Shown here piece by piece: positions 1 to 8,883 of a DNA stretch of 32,054 nt. The position numbers and the translations under genes were made by a program. Every line of letters begins with the position of its first letter. Position 1 is the first letter of the stretch. The notes below the pieces were generated by a model. That model was given only the letters and a program-made list of their open reading frames with translations. It had not been told where the DNA came from and did no database searches. This DNA comes from JBQTII01 sp052387905 (GTDB lineage Bacteria; Actinomycetota; Actinomycetes; Sporichthyales; Sporichthyaceae), in contig JBQTIR010000014.1 of NCBI GenBank assembly GCA_052387905.1, positions 1 to 32,054 of the forward strand, written 5' to 3'.

Positions 1-1709
<1,709 letters not shown>

Positions 1710-1733
1710 GCGTGAGGGCTCCTTGAGGCCTTG

Positions 1734-1775
1734 CGTCCGAAGGATCGGTCGCTATAGCGACCGATCCTTCGGACG
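1734..1775 (-). terminator. 42-bp perfect palindrome between mdh and icd, probable 3' hairpin
   Basis: Bases 1734-1754 are the exact reverse complement of 1755-1775, centred on GCTATAGC. The palindrome begins 21 nt after the mdh stop codon in the direction of transcription and ends 10 nt before the icd Shine-Dalgarno. In RNA it would give a stem of about 20 bp with almost no loop. No U-tract follows, so it could be a U-less terminator, an mRNA-stabilising hairpin that protects the mdh 3' end, or a protein site. It is related in length and core to the element at 5849-5890. Confidence 0.6.
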
Positions 1776-1796
1776 TCGCGACGGGGTGAGGGTGGG

Positions 1797-2753
1797 TCAG
1801 AGGTTCGCGACGTCGCCCTGCTTGGCGCGCACGGCCTCAGCGGCTTCCTTGAGCGCAGCGAGCTCGGCTGCGGTCAGGTCGCGTTCGACGACATTGCGCA
1901 CGCCGCCGGCGCCGATCGCGGCCTCGACGCCGAGGTAGACACCGGAGATGCCGTACTCGCCGTCGACCCAGGCGCAGACCGGCATGACCGCACCGGAGTC
2001 TTCACGGACTGCCTTGGCCATCCGGGCCGCAGCGGCGGAGGGGGCGTAATAGGCCGAGCCGGTCTTGAGCAGCGCCACGACCTCGGCGCCACCGTTGCGG
2101 GTGCGTACGACGAGCTCGTCGATTTTCTCGGCCGACAGCAACTCATCCAGCGGCTTGCCGTTGACCGTGCAGGCGCTCGGCACCGGGACCATGGTGTCGC
2201 CGTGCGATCCCAGGGTCAGCGTGGTGACCGCGCCGACCTCGACACCCAATTCCTCGGCGACGAAGTTGGTGAAGCGCGCGGTGTCGAGCATCCCGGCCTG
2301 ACCGAGCACCCGGTTCTTCGGCAGACCCGAGGCCAACTGGGTCAGGGCGGTCATCTCGTCCAGCGGGTTGGACACCACGATGATCACGGCGTCGGGTGAG
2401 TGCTTGACGATGTTCTCCGCGACCGAGCGCACGATCTTGGCGTTGGTCTCGATGAGGTCCATCCGGCTCATGCCCGGCTTGCGCGGCAGACCGGCGGTGA
2501 TCACGACGATGTCCGAGCCCGCGGTCTTGTCGTAGCCGCCGCCGTCGGCGGTGGTCGTCGCGCCGACGATCTTGGTCTCGAAGCCCTCGATGGGCCGCGA
2601 CTGGTTCATGTCGAGGGCAAGGCCTTCGCCCTTGCCCTCGAGGATGTCGGTGAGGACGACGGTGTCGAAGATGTTGTACTCGGCCAGCCGCAGTGCGGTG
2701 GTCGATCCGTAGAACCCGGCTCCGACGACGGTGACCTTGCCGCTGCGTGCCAT
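1797..2753 (-). CDS. mdh: Malate dehydrogenase (LDH-like, NAD-dependent)
   Basis: Oxidises malate to oxaloacetate with NAD in the TCA cycle. The protein has 318 residues, normal for the tetrameric LDH-like MDH family. The Rossmann motif GAGFYG is at 11-16 and Asp36 at the end of beta-2 fits NAD rather than NADP. The substrate loop GLPRKPGMSR (88-97) gives Arg91 and Arg97, Asp157 in LDTAR and His184 in SHGD form the catalytic pair, and Arg160 binds substrate. The ATG at 2753 has AAGGAG at 2761-2766 (minus strand). Upstream come folD and a DUF3017 gene, the order common in actinobacteria, but a 186-bp gap with its own -10 hexamer and a palindromic operator suggests independent transcription. 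icd follows 87 nt downstream. Confidence 0.96.
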   Translation of the reverse strand: MARSGKVTVVGAGFYGSTTALRLAEYNIFDTVVLTDILEGKGEGLALDMNQSRPIEGFETKIVGATTTADGGGYDKTAGSDIVVITAGLPRKPGMSRMDLIETNAKIVRSVAENIVKHSPDAVIIVVSNPLDEMTALTQLASGLPKNRVLGQAGMLDTARFTNFVAEELGVEVGAVTTLTLGSHGDTMVPVPSACTVNGKPLDELLSAEKIDELVVRTRNGGAEVVALLKTGSAYYAPSAAAARMAKAVREDSGAVMPVCAWVDGEYGISGVYLGVEAAIGAGGVRNVVERDLTAAELAALKEAAEAVRAKQGDVANL

Positions 2754-2836
2754 CTGGCCGCTCCTTCTGCATTCTGAAACTGCAACTCAGGCGTATGTGG
2801 GGGCGTGCTGACGGCGACGTTCGACGGCGCCGGAGA

Positions 2837-2854
2837 TCTCTTGGCATCAAGAGA
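2837..2854. promoter_or_regulatory. Candidate operator upstream of mdh (TamR/PecS-like palindrome)
   Basis: TCTCTTG-GCAT-CAAGAGA is a perfect 7-bp inverted repeat with a 4-bp centre, much more AT-rich than its surroundings. It lies 83 bp upstream of the mdh ATG and about 7-24 nt after the start point predicted from the -10 hexamer at 2868-2873. Palindromes with CTTG...CAAG half-sites are typical of the PecS/UrtR branch of MarR regulators, and Streptomyces coelicolor TamR of that branch is known to bind the mdh, idh, aceB and sacA promoters and to release DNA with citrate or trans-aconitate. Assignment to a TamR-like protein is inference; a 5'-UTR hairpin is the alternative. Confidence 0.5.
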
Positions 2855-2867
2855 CTTTTCGGGCGCA

Positions 2868-2873
2868 ACCTTA
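2868..2873 (-). promoter_or_regulatory. Predicted -10 element of mdh promoter
   Basis: TAAGGT on the minus strand fits the TANNNT -10 consensus of actinobacterial housekeeping promoters. Transcription would start near 2861, giving a leader of about 108 nt. No good -35 hexamer is visible at 17-18 bp spacing, as is usual in these genomes. Confidence 0.3.
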
Positions 2874-2939
2874 GCGCGCACCGCGCGAGGATTCGCCGTG
2901 GCGATCCTCACGTTCAACCTACGCCCGGGCTCTGGACCG

Positions 2940-3242
2940 TCAGCTCGGTGGGGGAACCACCAGGGCCGCCAGGAGCACACCGAGGCCGAGCGCCACGAGG
3001 GTGATCACGTCGACGACGCGTCCGCGGACCGCCAGCAGCCCGGCGGCCTTGGTGGGCAGCAGCAGGCGCAGGCCCGCGGCCAGGACCAATCCCCCGGCGA
3101 ACAGCACGGTCCCGCGGCGGAAGTGTTCGGAGAGCACCACCAGGACGCCGGCAATGCACACGGCCAGGACGGCGAGGATCGGCCAATCGGCGACGAGAAC
3201 CCGGATCACACGCTCGCGCGGGGTCCTCGGCCTCGCCGCCAT
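2940..3242 (-). CDS. DUF3017 small membrane protein
   Basis: A 100-residue protein with a basic N-terminus (residues 1-15) and about three hydrophobic segments (roughly 20-36, 46-62 and 76-95), so an integral membrane protein. Its place directly after folD (31-nt gap) and before mdh is the position of DUF3017 proteins across Actinobacteria, and the WPILAVL segment near residue 20 fits that family. No function is known for the family. The ATG at 3242 has only a weak upstream Shine-Dalgarno; translation could depend on coupling to folD. Confidence 0.82.
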   Translation of the reverse strand: MAARPRTPRERVIRVLVADWPILAVLAVCIAGVLVVLSEHFRRGTVLFAGGLVLAAGLRLLLPTKAAGLLAVRGRVVDVITLVALGLGVLLAALVVPPPS

Positions 3243-3273
3243 CAGCGCAGGCCGGCTGCGCGTGTTAAGGCCA

Positions 3274-4134
3274 TCATCGCAACCCGGCGGCGCGTTCGGC
3301 CGCCAGCACCACGTTGTCCACCAGCATCGCGCGCGTCATCGGCCCCACGCCGCCGGGCATCGGGGCGAGCCAGCCGGCGACCTCGATGGCGGCTGGCTCC
3401 ACGTCGCCGACGAGCTTGCCGTCCTCGCCGCGGGACGTGCCGACGTCCAGCACGGCCGCGCCCGGGCGGATCTGATCGGCGCGCACCAGGGCGCGCACCC
3501 CGGCAGCGGCGACCACGATGTCCGCGCGGCGCAGGTGTTCACCGAGATCCTTGGTGCCGGTGTGGCACAGCGTCACGGTGGCGTTCTCGCTGCGCCGGGT
3601 CAGCAGCAGGCCCAGCGGGCGGCCCACGGTTACCCCGCGGCCGACGACGACGACCTCGGCGCCGGCGATCGGCACGGCGTAGCGGGTCAACAACTCGACG
3701 ATGCCGCGCGGGGTGCACGGCAGTGGCGCGGGGGCGCCCAGCACGAGCTTGCCCAGGTTGACCGGGTGCAGCCCGTCGGCGTCCTTGTCCGGATCGACGA
3801 GGCCGAGGATGTGGTTGGTGTCGATGCCAGGCGGCAGCGGCAACTGCACGATGTACCCGGTACACGCCGGGTCGGCGTTGAGTTCGGTGACCGCGCGTTC
3901 GACATCGGCCTGCGTCGCGGTGGCTGGCAGATCCCGGCGGATGCTCGCGATGCCGATCTCCGCACAGTCGCGGTGCTTACCCGCCACGTAGGAGTGGCTG
4001 CCCGGGTCATCTCCCACCAGGATCGTGCCGAGCCCGGGTGTGTGGCCCAGCGCGTGCAGCGCGGAGACGCGGACGGTGAGTTCGGCACGGATAGCGGCGG
4101 CCGTGGCCTTGCCGTCGAGGATGATCGCTGTCAC
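3274..4134 (-). CDS. folD: Bifunctional methylenetetrahydrofolate dehydrogenase / methenyltetrahydrofolate cyclohydrolase
   Basis: Interconverts 5,10-methylene-THF, methenyl-THF and 10-formyl-THF with NADP, supplying the formyl donor used by PurN and PurH encoded 2 kb away. The protein is 286 residues, the usual length. It has the catalytic SYVAGKHRDC block with Tyr49 and Lys53, QLPLPPGI, DKDADGLHP and the C-terminal PMPGGVGPMT signature. The nucleotide-binding segment reads GRGVTVGRP, with Gly where Ser is common. The frame opens 18 codons earlier, but the family N-terminus (TAIILDGKATA) begins at the GTG at 4134. That GTG has no Shine-Dalgarno; TAGGCT (4142-4147, minus strand) ends 7 nt before it, so the mRNA may be leaderless. 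Confidence 0.95.
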   Translation of the reverse strand: MTAIILDGKATAAAIRAELTVRVSALHALGHTPGLGTILVGDDPGSHSYVAGKHRDCAEIGIASIRRDLPATATQADVERAVTELNADPACTGYIVQLPLPPGIDTNHILGLVDPDKDADGLHPVNLGKLVLGAPAPLPCTPRGIVELLTRYAVPIAGAEVVVVGRGVTVGRPLGLLLTRRSENATVTLCHTGTKDLGEHLRRADIVVAAAGVRALVRADQIRPGAAVLDVGTSRGEDGKLVGDVEPAAIEVAGWLAPMPGGVGPMTRAMLVDNVVLAAERAAGLR

Positions 4135-4191
4135 GAGGGCGAGCCTAACGTTCGAATACGACGCCTCTCGCGACCTCGGGGGACGCATCTA

Positions 4192-4246
4192 CGGGTGGCG
4201 GGTGGACCTATCACGGGCCCGGGATAGGTCGGATCGCCGCCCGAAG
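4192..4246 (+). repeat. Dispersed hairpin repeat, copy 1 (REP-like)
   Basis: A 55-bp element that matches 14273-14327 on the opposite strand at 48 of 55 positions with no gap. It is internally self-complementary: outer arms CGGGTGGCG and CGCCGCCCG pair (one G-U), and inner arms GACCTATC (4205-4212) and GATAGGTC (4223-4230) pair exactly. It lies 19 nt after the stop of the upstream minus-strand gene and 58 nt before the folD start. A REP-like extragenic palindrome is the best description. Confidence 0.7.
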
Positions 4247-4264
4247 ATGGAGGTCTTGCGCGTC

Positions 4265-5689
4265 TCAGCGGGCGAGCAGGCCTGGTGGAGCTCCGGCGGC
4301 GTAGCGCAGGGCCAGGACCGAACCGCTGTCCCGGACCAGGACGCTGGCGCCATCGGCGCGTAGGTCTCCACGAAACTGGGCCAGCTCGGCGAGCACGACC
4401 TCGACCTGCCGCGAGCCCGCACGGACCGCGACTCCGTCGAGGACGTCCAGTTCCACGCCGCGGCGCAGGATTCCGTCGCCCTCCTCTCCGGGTAGGGCGC
4501 TGAAGGCGACGATCGAGAAGTCATGGCGCAGCGCCAGCAACGTCAGGCTCAGCAGCACCCGCGGGTCGATGTTGCCCGCGACCAGGTCCCGCCGCGCGGC
4601 GTCGGTGGCGGCGACCCGGGGCGAGCGCAACAACGCCACACCGGCATCGGTCCGTGCTCCCTGCGCCGCATCCAGGGCAACCGCCGTGGCGGCGGAGGCG
4701 GGCAGGACCTGACGGATCTCCGCTCGCCGGCCCGCGCCACCGAAGGCCGCGACGACGCGGGAACGATCGACGAGGGACGCGACCGCGGCCGGCAGCACGT
4801 CGGCCGGCCCGGCATCAGTGGATCCGGCGACGATGACGTAGTCACAGCAGCTTCGGGGCACCGCGACGGCGCTCCCGGCCTGCGGGTCGAACCCGACCAG
4901 GTTGGCGGCCTCATGCCCGTCCGCAACGATCCCGGCACGCAGGTGCCCGGGCAGCAGGATCGTCGCATCGGCACCGAGGTTGTTCAGCACCCAGGTGCGG
5001 ACACCAGCCTCACCGGGGTCGACGGCGGGCCCGTCAGCACCGCCGGCGCCGGGAATGCTCAGGACCGCGGTCACCCCGACCGCCGCGCCGACACCGAGGA
5101 TCAGCGCGCTCCGAGCGAGCACGCGCCCGCGCGTGCGCCGGGCCTCGGGCGAGGCCACTGCCGGGGGCAGCGGCGGGGCGAGCGGGTCGGCGCCGAACTC
5201 CAGGTCCTGCAGGCGCGGTGGTCGTGCGGGACCGGCGCCGTCCGGGTCCAGATCGAGGACGGCCGGGGCTGCGACGACCCGCAACGCGGCCGGCGCCGCC
5301 GCGGTCACCGGCAGGGGCTCGCCGTCGAATACGGCCGGGGCAAGCACGATCGTGAGCCCCGGGGCGACCGGGGCCAGGACGGCGGGACGTTCAACGGTGA
5401 CGTCGGCGTCGGCGGGAGGCAGGGCCGACGCGGGCCTGGCGTGGCGCCCCCGCGGCCGGGGAACGGCGGGCGCTGGCGGCGCCTGCGCCACGGGCTCCGA
5501 GCTGGCCTGGCGGGGTAGGGGCACCCGCACGGCCCGGGACTTGAGCAGTGGACGCCGCCGGGCGACGCCGGGTCCGGTGACCCCGCGGGCTGCGTCGGGC
5601 GGGGCGTCGGGCGGGGCGTCAGGCGGGCCGTCCGCCTTGCCGGGTGCCGCCGTGACCGCCGGCCCGTCGGCCCGAGACTCCTCGCCCAT
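4265..5689 (-). CDS. Membrane-anchored protein of unknown function with proline/alanine-rich cytoplasmic region
   Basis: No function recognised. From the ATG at 5689 the product is 474 residues. Residues 1-190 are low-complexity, rich in Pro and Ala, with tandem PPDA repeats (22-33) and a basic RPRGRHARP patch. One transmembrane helix is at about 194-212, preceded by Arg residues, placing residues 213-474 outside the cell. The outer domain begins VRTWVLNNLGADATILLPG and has a CC pair at 281-282. It resembles the extracytoplasmic domain at the C-terminus of some actinobacterial membrane glycosyltransferases, here without the transferase part; this is a pattern impression only. The frame is open to 5782, but the 31 extra codons have no family feature. 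It sits between purH and folD with hairpin elements on both sides, so it is probably a single-gene unit. Confidence 0.72.
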   Translation of the reverse strand: MGEESRADGPAVTAAPGKADGPPDAPPDAPPDAARGVTGPGVARRRPLLKSRAVRVPLPRQASSEPVAQAPPAPAVPRPRGRHARPASALPPADADVTVERPAVLAPVAPGLTIVLAPAVFDGEPLPVTAAAPAALRVVAAPAVLDLDPDGAGPARPPRLQDLEFGADPLAPPLPPAVASPEARRTRGRVLARSALILGVGAAVGVTAVLSIPGAGGADGPAVDPGEAGVRTWVLNNLGADATILLPGHLRAGIVADGHEAANLVGFDPQAGSAVAVPRSCCDYVIVAGSTDAGPADVLPAAVASLVDRSRVVAAFGGAGRRAEIRQVLPASAATAVALDAAQGARTDAGVALLRSPRVAATDAARRDLVAGNIDPRVLLSLTLLALRHDFSIVAFSALPGEEGDGILRRGVELDVLDGVAVRAGSRQVEVVLAELAQFRGDLRADGASVLVRDSGSVLALRYAAGAPPGLLAR

Positions 5690-5821
5690 CTGACCCCACC
5701 GATCCGGCCCGCGGACAGGCCACCCCAGCAGTACAGGCACCCGCAGGCCGTACCGCAAGGACGTTGGGCCCCACGTGGACACTCGTCGCTCCCACCACGC
5801 CCGCTACGCCCCGCTTGCCCG

Positions 5822-5890
5822 AAAAATCACCCGGGCGGATCCGCGGGACGTCCGACCAGAGGTGGCCTATAGCGCTCGGCCGGTCGGACG
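5822..5890 (-). terminator. Probable purH terminator: 42-bp imperfect palindrome plus U-tract
   Basis: 18 nt after the purH stop lies a 42-bp element (5849-5890) with exact 9-bp outer arms CGTCCGACC and GGTCGGACG and a CTATAG centre; 14 of 21 arm positions pair. On the transcribed strand it is followed by GCGGATCCGC and then five U residues (5822-5826). The layout fits termination of the purNH transcript. The outer CGTCCGA/TCGGACG, the CTATAG centre and the 42-bp length are shared with the palindrome after mdh. Confidence 0.55.
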
Positions 5891-5907
5891 CAACGATGAG
5901 TGCGGGC

Positions 5908-7476
5908 TCAGTGGGCGAAGTGGCGCGTCCCGGTCAGGTACATCGTCACGCCGGCAGCGGCGGCGGCGGCGATCACGCTCTCGTCGCGTACCGATCCCCC
6001 GGGCTGCACGACGGCGCGGACCCCGGCATCGAGCAGGACCATCAAGCCGTCCGGGAACGGAAAGAAAGCGTCCGAGGCGGCCACCGCACCGGCCGCGCGA
6101 TCACCGGCCCGAGACACGGCCAGACGCGCCGAGTCGACGCGGTTCACCTGGCCCATACCGACGCCGACGGTCGCACCGTCCCGGGCGAGCAGGATCGCGT
6201 TGGACTTCACCGCGCGGATCGCCCGCCACGCGAAGACCAGATCCGCCAGGACCTGCGCCGAGGCGGGCTCGCCGGTCGCGAGCGTCCAGCCCGTCGGGTC
6301 GTCACCGGCAGCGTCGAGTCGGTCGGCGTCCTGCAGCAGCAGGCCACCGGAGACCGGCCGCATCTCCAGGGCGGGTCCGCCGGGCGGCGCCGGGCACCGC
6401 AACAGGCGCAGGTTCTTCTTGGTCCGCAACAGGTCCAGGGCGGCGCCTTCGAAGTCCGGCGCACACAACACCTCGGTGAAGACCTCGGCGACCTGCTCGG
6501 CCATCGCCAGCGTCACCGTGGCATTGGCGGCGATGACGCCACCGAAGGCCGAGACCGGGTCGCACGCATGCGCGCCCGCGTGGGCGGCGGCGATGTCCGT
6601 GCCCACCGCGATTCCGCACGGGTTGGCGTGCTTGATGATCGCCACGCAGGGCTCGGTGAAGTCGTGGGCGGCCCGGCGGGCGGCGTCGGTGTCGACGTAG
6701 TTGTTGTACGACATCTCCTTGCCACCGAGCAGTTCGGCGCCGGCCAGCCCGACCTCACCGCTGGAATACAGGGCAGCCTGCTGGTGCGGATTCTCGCCGT
6801 AGCGCAGCACGGCCGAACGGGTCCAGGTGGCGCCGACCCACTGCGGCCAACGCGAATCCGCGTCGGTCAGCTGGCTGCCCAGCCACGACGCGACCGCGAC
6901 GTCGTAGTCCGCGGTGTGCCGGAACGCCGCTGCAGCCAGGCCACGGCGCGCCGTCAACGTGAAACCGCCGCCCGCGACCGCAGCGAGGACGTCGCCGTAG
7001 CGGGCCGGGTCGACGACGACCGCGACGCTGGGGTGGTTCTTCGCCGCGGCCCGCACCATCGACGGCCCACCGATGTCGATCTGTTCGACGCACTCGTCCG
7101 GGCTGGCACCCGAGGCGACGGTGGCCTTGAACGGATAGAGGTTGACCACGACCAACTCGAAGGCCTCGATGCCGAGCTCGGCGAGTTGAGCCTCGTGGTC
7201 AGGCTTGCGCAGGTCGGCGAGGATCCCGGCGTGCACTCGCGGGTGCAGCGTCTTCACCCGTCCCTGCAGACATTCCGGAAAGCCGGTCAGTTCCTCGACG
7301 GGCGTTACCGGCACCCCTGCTGCGGCGATGGTGGCAGCGGTCGATCCGGTGGAGACGATCGAGACCCCGGCCGCGTGCAAGCCGGTCGCGAGCTCGGCCA
7401 GACCGCTCTTGTCATAGACGCTGATCAACGCCCGGCGCACCGGACGTCGCCCGTCACCCGCAGTCTCACTCGACAC
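5908..7476 (-). CDS. purH: Bifunctional AICAR formyltransferase / IMP cyclohydrolase
   Basis: Catalyses the last two steps of de novo IMP synthesis: formylation of AICAR with 10-formyl-THF and cyclisation to IMP. The 522-residue product has the MGS-like cyclohydrolase domain (about 13-140; KTLHPRVHAGIL at 75-86) followed by the transformylase domain with RYGENPHQQAALY (225-237) and the catalytic IIKHANPCG block (Lys282, His283). The C-terminus ends GTRHFAH as in homologues. Start choice: GTG at 7476 has GGAGG 8 nt upstream and gives the family N-terminus; an in-frame ATG at 7491 is possible and would add five residues. The GTG lies within the 3' end of purN (11-nt overlap), so the two are translationally coupled. 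Confidence 0.96.
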   Translation of the reverse strand: MSSETAGDGRRPVRRALISVYDKSGLAELATGLHAAGVSIVSTGSTAATIAAAGVPVTPVEELTGFPECLQGRVKTLHPRVHAGILADLRKPDHEAQLAELGIEAFELVVVNLYPFKATVASGASPDECVEQIDIGGPSMVRAAAKNHPSVAVVVDPARYGDVLAAVAGGGFTLTARRGLAAAAFRHTADYDVAVASWLGSQLTDADSRWPQWVGATWTRSAVLRYGENPHQQAALYSSGEVGLAGAELLGGKEMSYNNYVDTDAARRAAHDFTEPCVAIIKHANPCGIAVGTDIAAAHAGAHACDPVSAFGGVIAANATVTLAMAEQVAEVFTEVLCAPDFEGAALDLLRTKKNLRLLRCPAPPGGPALEMRPVSGGLLLQDADRLDAAGDDPTGWTLATGEPASAQVLADLVFAWRAIRAVKSNAILLARDGATVGVGMGQVNRVDSARLAVSRAGDRAAGAVAASDAFFPFPDGLMVLLDAGVRAVVQPGGSVRDESVIAAAAAAGVTMYLTGTRHFAH

Positions 7477-8128
7477 GATCTGATCCTCCATCACCTGATG
7501 CCGTACCGATCCGGACCGTGCGTCCGGACACCGTGAAGCCTTCGCGCGCCATCCGACCGACGAGCTCGGTGAGCAGCGTGCGTTCGACGACCTTGATCCG
7601 CTCGTGCAGGCTCGCCTCGTCGTCGCCCGGGCACACCGGAACCGCGACCTGGGCAATGATCGGACCGGTGTCGATCCCGGCGTCCACCAGATGCACCGTC
7701 GCCCCAGTGATCTGCACGCCATAGGCCAGCGCATCGCGCACGGCGTGCGCCCCGGGGAAAGCGGGCAGCAAGGCAGGGTGGGTGTTCACGCACCGGCCGC
7801 CGAACCGGGCGAGGAACGCCGGGCCGAGGATCTTCATGAAGCCCGCGGAGACGACCAGGTCGGGCGCGTGCTCGCAGACCGCCTCGGCCAAGGCCTTGTC
7901 CCATTGCCCCCGGTCACCGAAGTCTGCGACCGGACACACGAAGGTGGCGATGCCGGCCCGGTGCGCACGGCGCAGACCCTCGATGTCGCTCCGGTCGCCG
8001 CCGACGGCGACCACGACGGCGCCGTAGCCCGGGTCGGCGCAGGCCTCCAGCAGTGCCGCCAGATTCGTCCCGGAACCGGAGACCAGGACGACCAGTCGCC
8101 ACGGTCCCACTCCCGCCGCAGCACCCAT
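7466..8128 (-). CDS. purN: Phosphoribosylglycinamide formyltransferase 1
   Basis: Transfers the formyl group of 10-formyl-THF to GAR in the third step of purine synthesis. From the ATG at 8128 it is 220 residues. SGSGTNL (17-23), the catalytic VNTHPALLPAFPGAHAV block with Asn115 and His117, and DAGIDTGPI with Asp153 are all present. The frame extends to 8188, but the extra residues are not typical. No Shine-Dalgarno precedes 8128; TATCGT on the minus strand ends 8 nt before the ATG, suggesting a leaderless or nearly leaderless mRNA. It overlaps purH and so forms a purN-purH operon. Confidence 0.95.
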   Translation of the reverse strand: MGAAAGVGPWRLVVLVSGSGTNLAALLEACADPGYGAVVVAVGGDRSDIEGLRRAHRAGIATFVCPVADFGDRGQWDKALAEAVCEHAPDLVVSAGFMKILGPAFLARFGGRCVNTHPALLPAFPGAHAVRDALAYGVQITGATVHLVDAGIDTGPIIAQVAVPVCPGDDEASLHERIKVVERTLLTELVGRMAREGFTVSGRTVRIGTASGDGGSDRVE

Positions 8129-8271
8129 GGGCGGCCACGATAGCTGTCCGATTTGGGAGGAACTCACGAGCATTGCCATCGCGCCCACCCCCAGGATCGT
8201 CCCGTTTCAGACTGGCGGGGTGGTGGCGCCCCCACGGCGCCACCGTTGACCCATGCGGGAACGAGGCAGCC

Positions 8272-8883
8272 ATGTACGAGAGCCAGCGCAACGACCCGTG
8301 GCACGAGGGAATTAGCGGTATTGCGGCGCGCACCGTCGGCGAGCCGACCCGTACGCGCTCGGAGCAGTACACGTGGAGTCACGCAGCTCCGACGTACACC
8401 CACGAGCCAGCGGTGACCGCCGATTTCGCGCCGCAAACCGCCGCAGCGCAGCTCTGGTACGCCGACCCGACGCTGATCGCGGAGCCGGTGGCGCAGACAG
8501 GGCCATCCGATCCTGCTGCGGTCCTCTACCCGATGCGGAACAAGGCGGGGACGGCAGCGCTAGTGCTGGGTGTCATCGCCTTGGTCTGCACCAGCATCGC
8601 CTTCGTGCTCTTCCCGCTCGGCATCATCGCCGGCGTGTGGGCCATCGTCCTCGGCCGTCGGGGACGCTTTCGGGCCCAGTACGGGTTCGCCAGCAACGGC
8701 TCGGCCGCCGCCACCGGTCTCGGTCTCGGCGTCATTGCTCTGCTGCTCGGCATGCTGCTCAGCGCCGGGACCGCCTGGGTCGCCACCAGCTACGACGTCG
8801 CCGACTTCGGTGACTGCATCACCGCCAGCACCGACACCGGCGGCGCGCTGCGCTGCGCCGCGGACGTCATCGACGCCGGCTGA
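8272..8883 (+). CDS. DUF4190-like membrane protein
   Basis: A 203-residue protein with a polar N-terminal half (1-90) and a DUF4190-like pair of hydrophobic segments: NKAGTAALVLGVIALV (90-105) running into a second hairpin to 128, a GRRGR turn, then a helix at about 146-170. The C-terminal tail has Cys182 and Cys195, which could form a disulfide outside the cell. The ATG at 8272 follows GAGG at 5 nt. It is divergent from purN and converges on perM, with its last 324 bp inside the open perM frame. Its position between purN and perM suggests an envelope role by association only. Confidence 0.82.
   Translation: MYESQRNDPWHEGISGIAARTVGEPTRTRSEQYTWSHAAPTYTHEPAVTADFAPQTAAAQLWYADPTLIAEPVAQTGPSDPAAVLYPMRNKAGTAALVLGVIALVCTSIAFVLFPLGIIAGVWAIVLGRRGRFRAQYGFASNGSAAATGLGLGVIALLLGMLLSAGTAWVATSYDVADFGDCITASTDTGGALRCAADVIDAG

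Noticed and set aside
3001..4227. Plus-strand open frame opposite folD and DUF3017
   Set aside because: It is the reverse-strand shadow of folD with no domain of its own.
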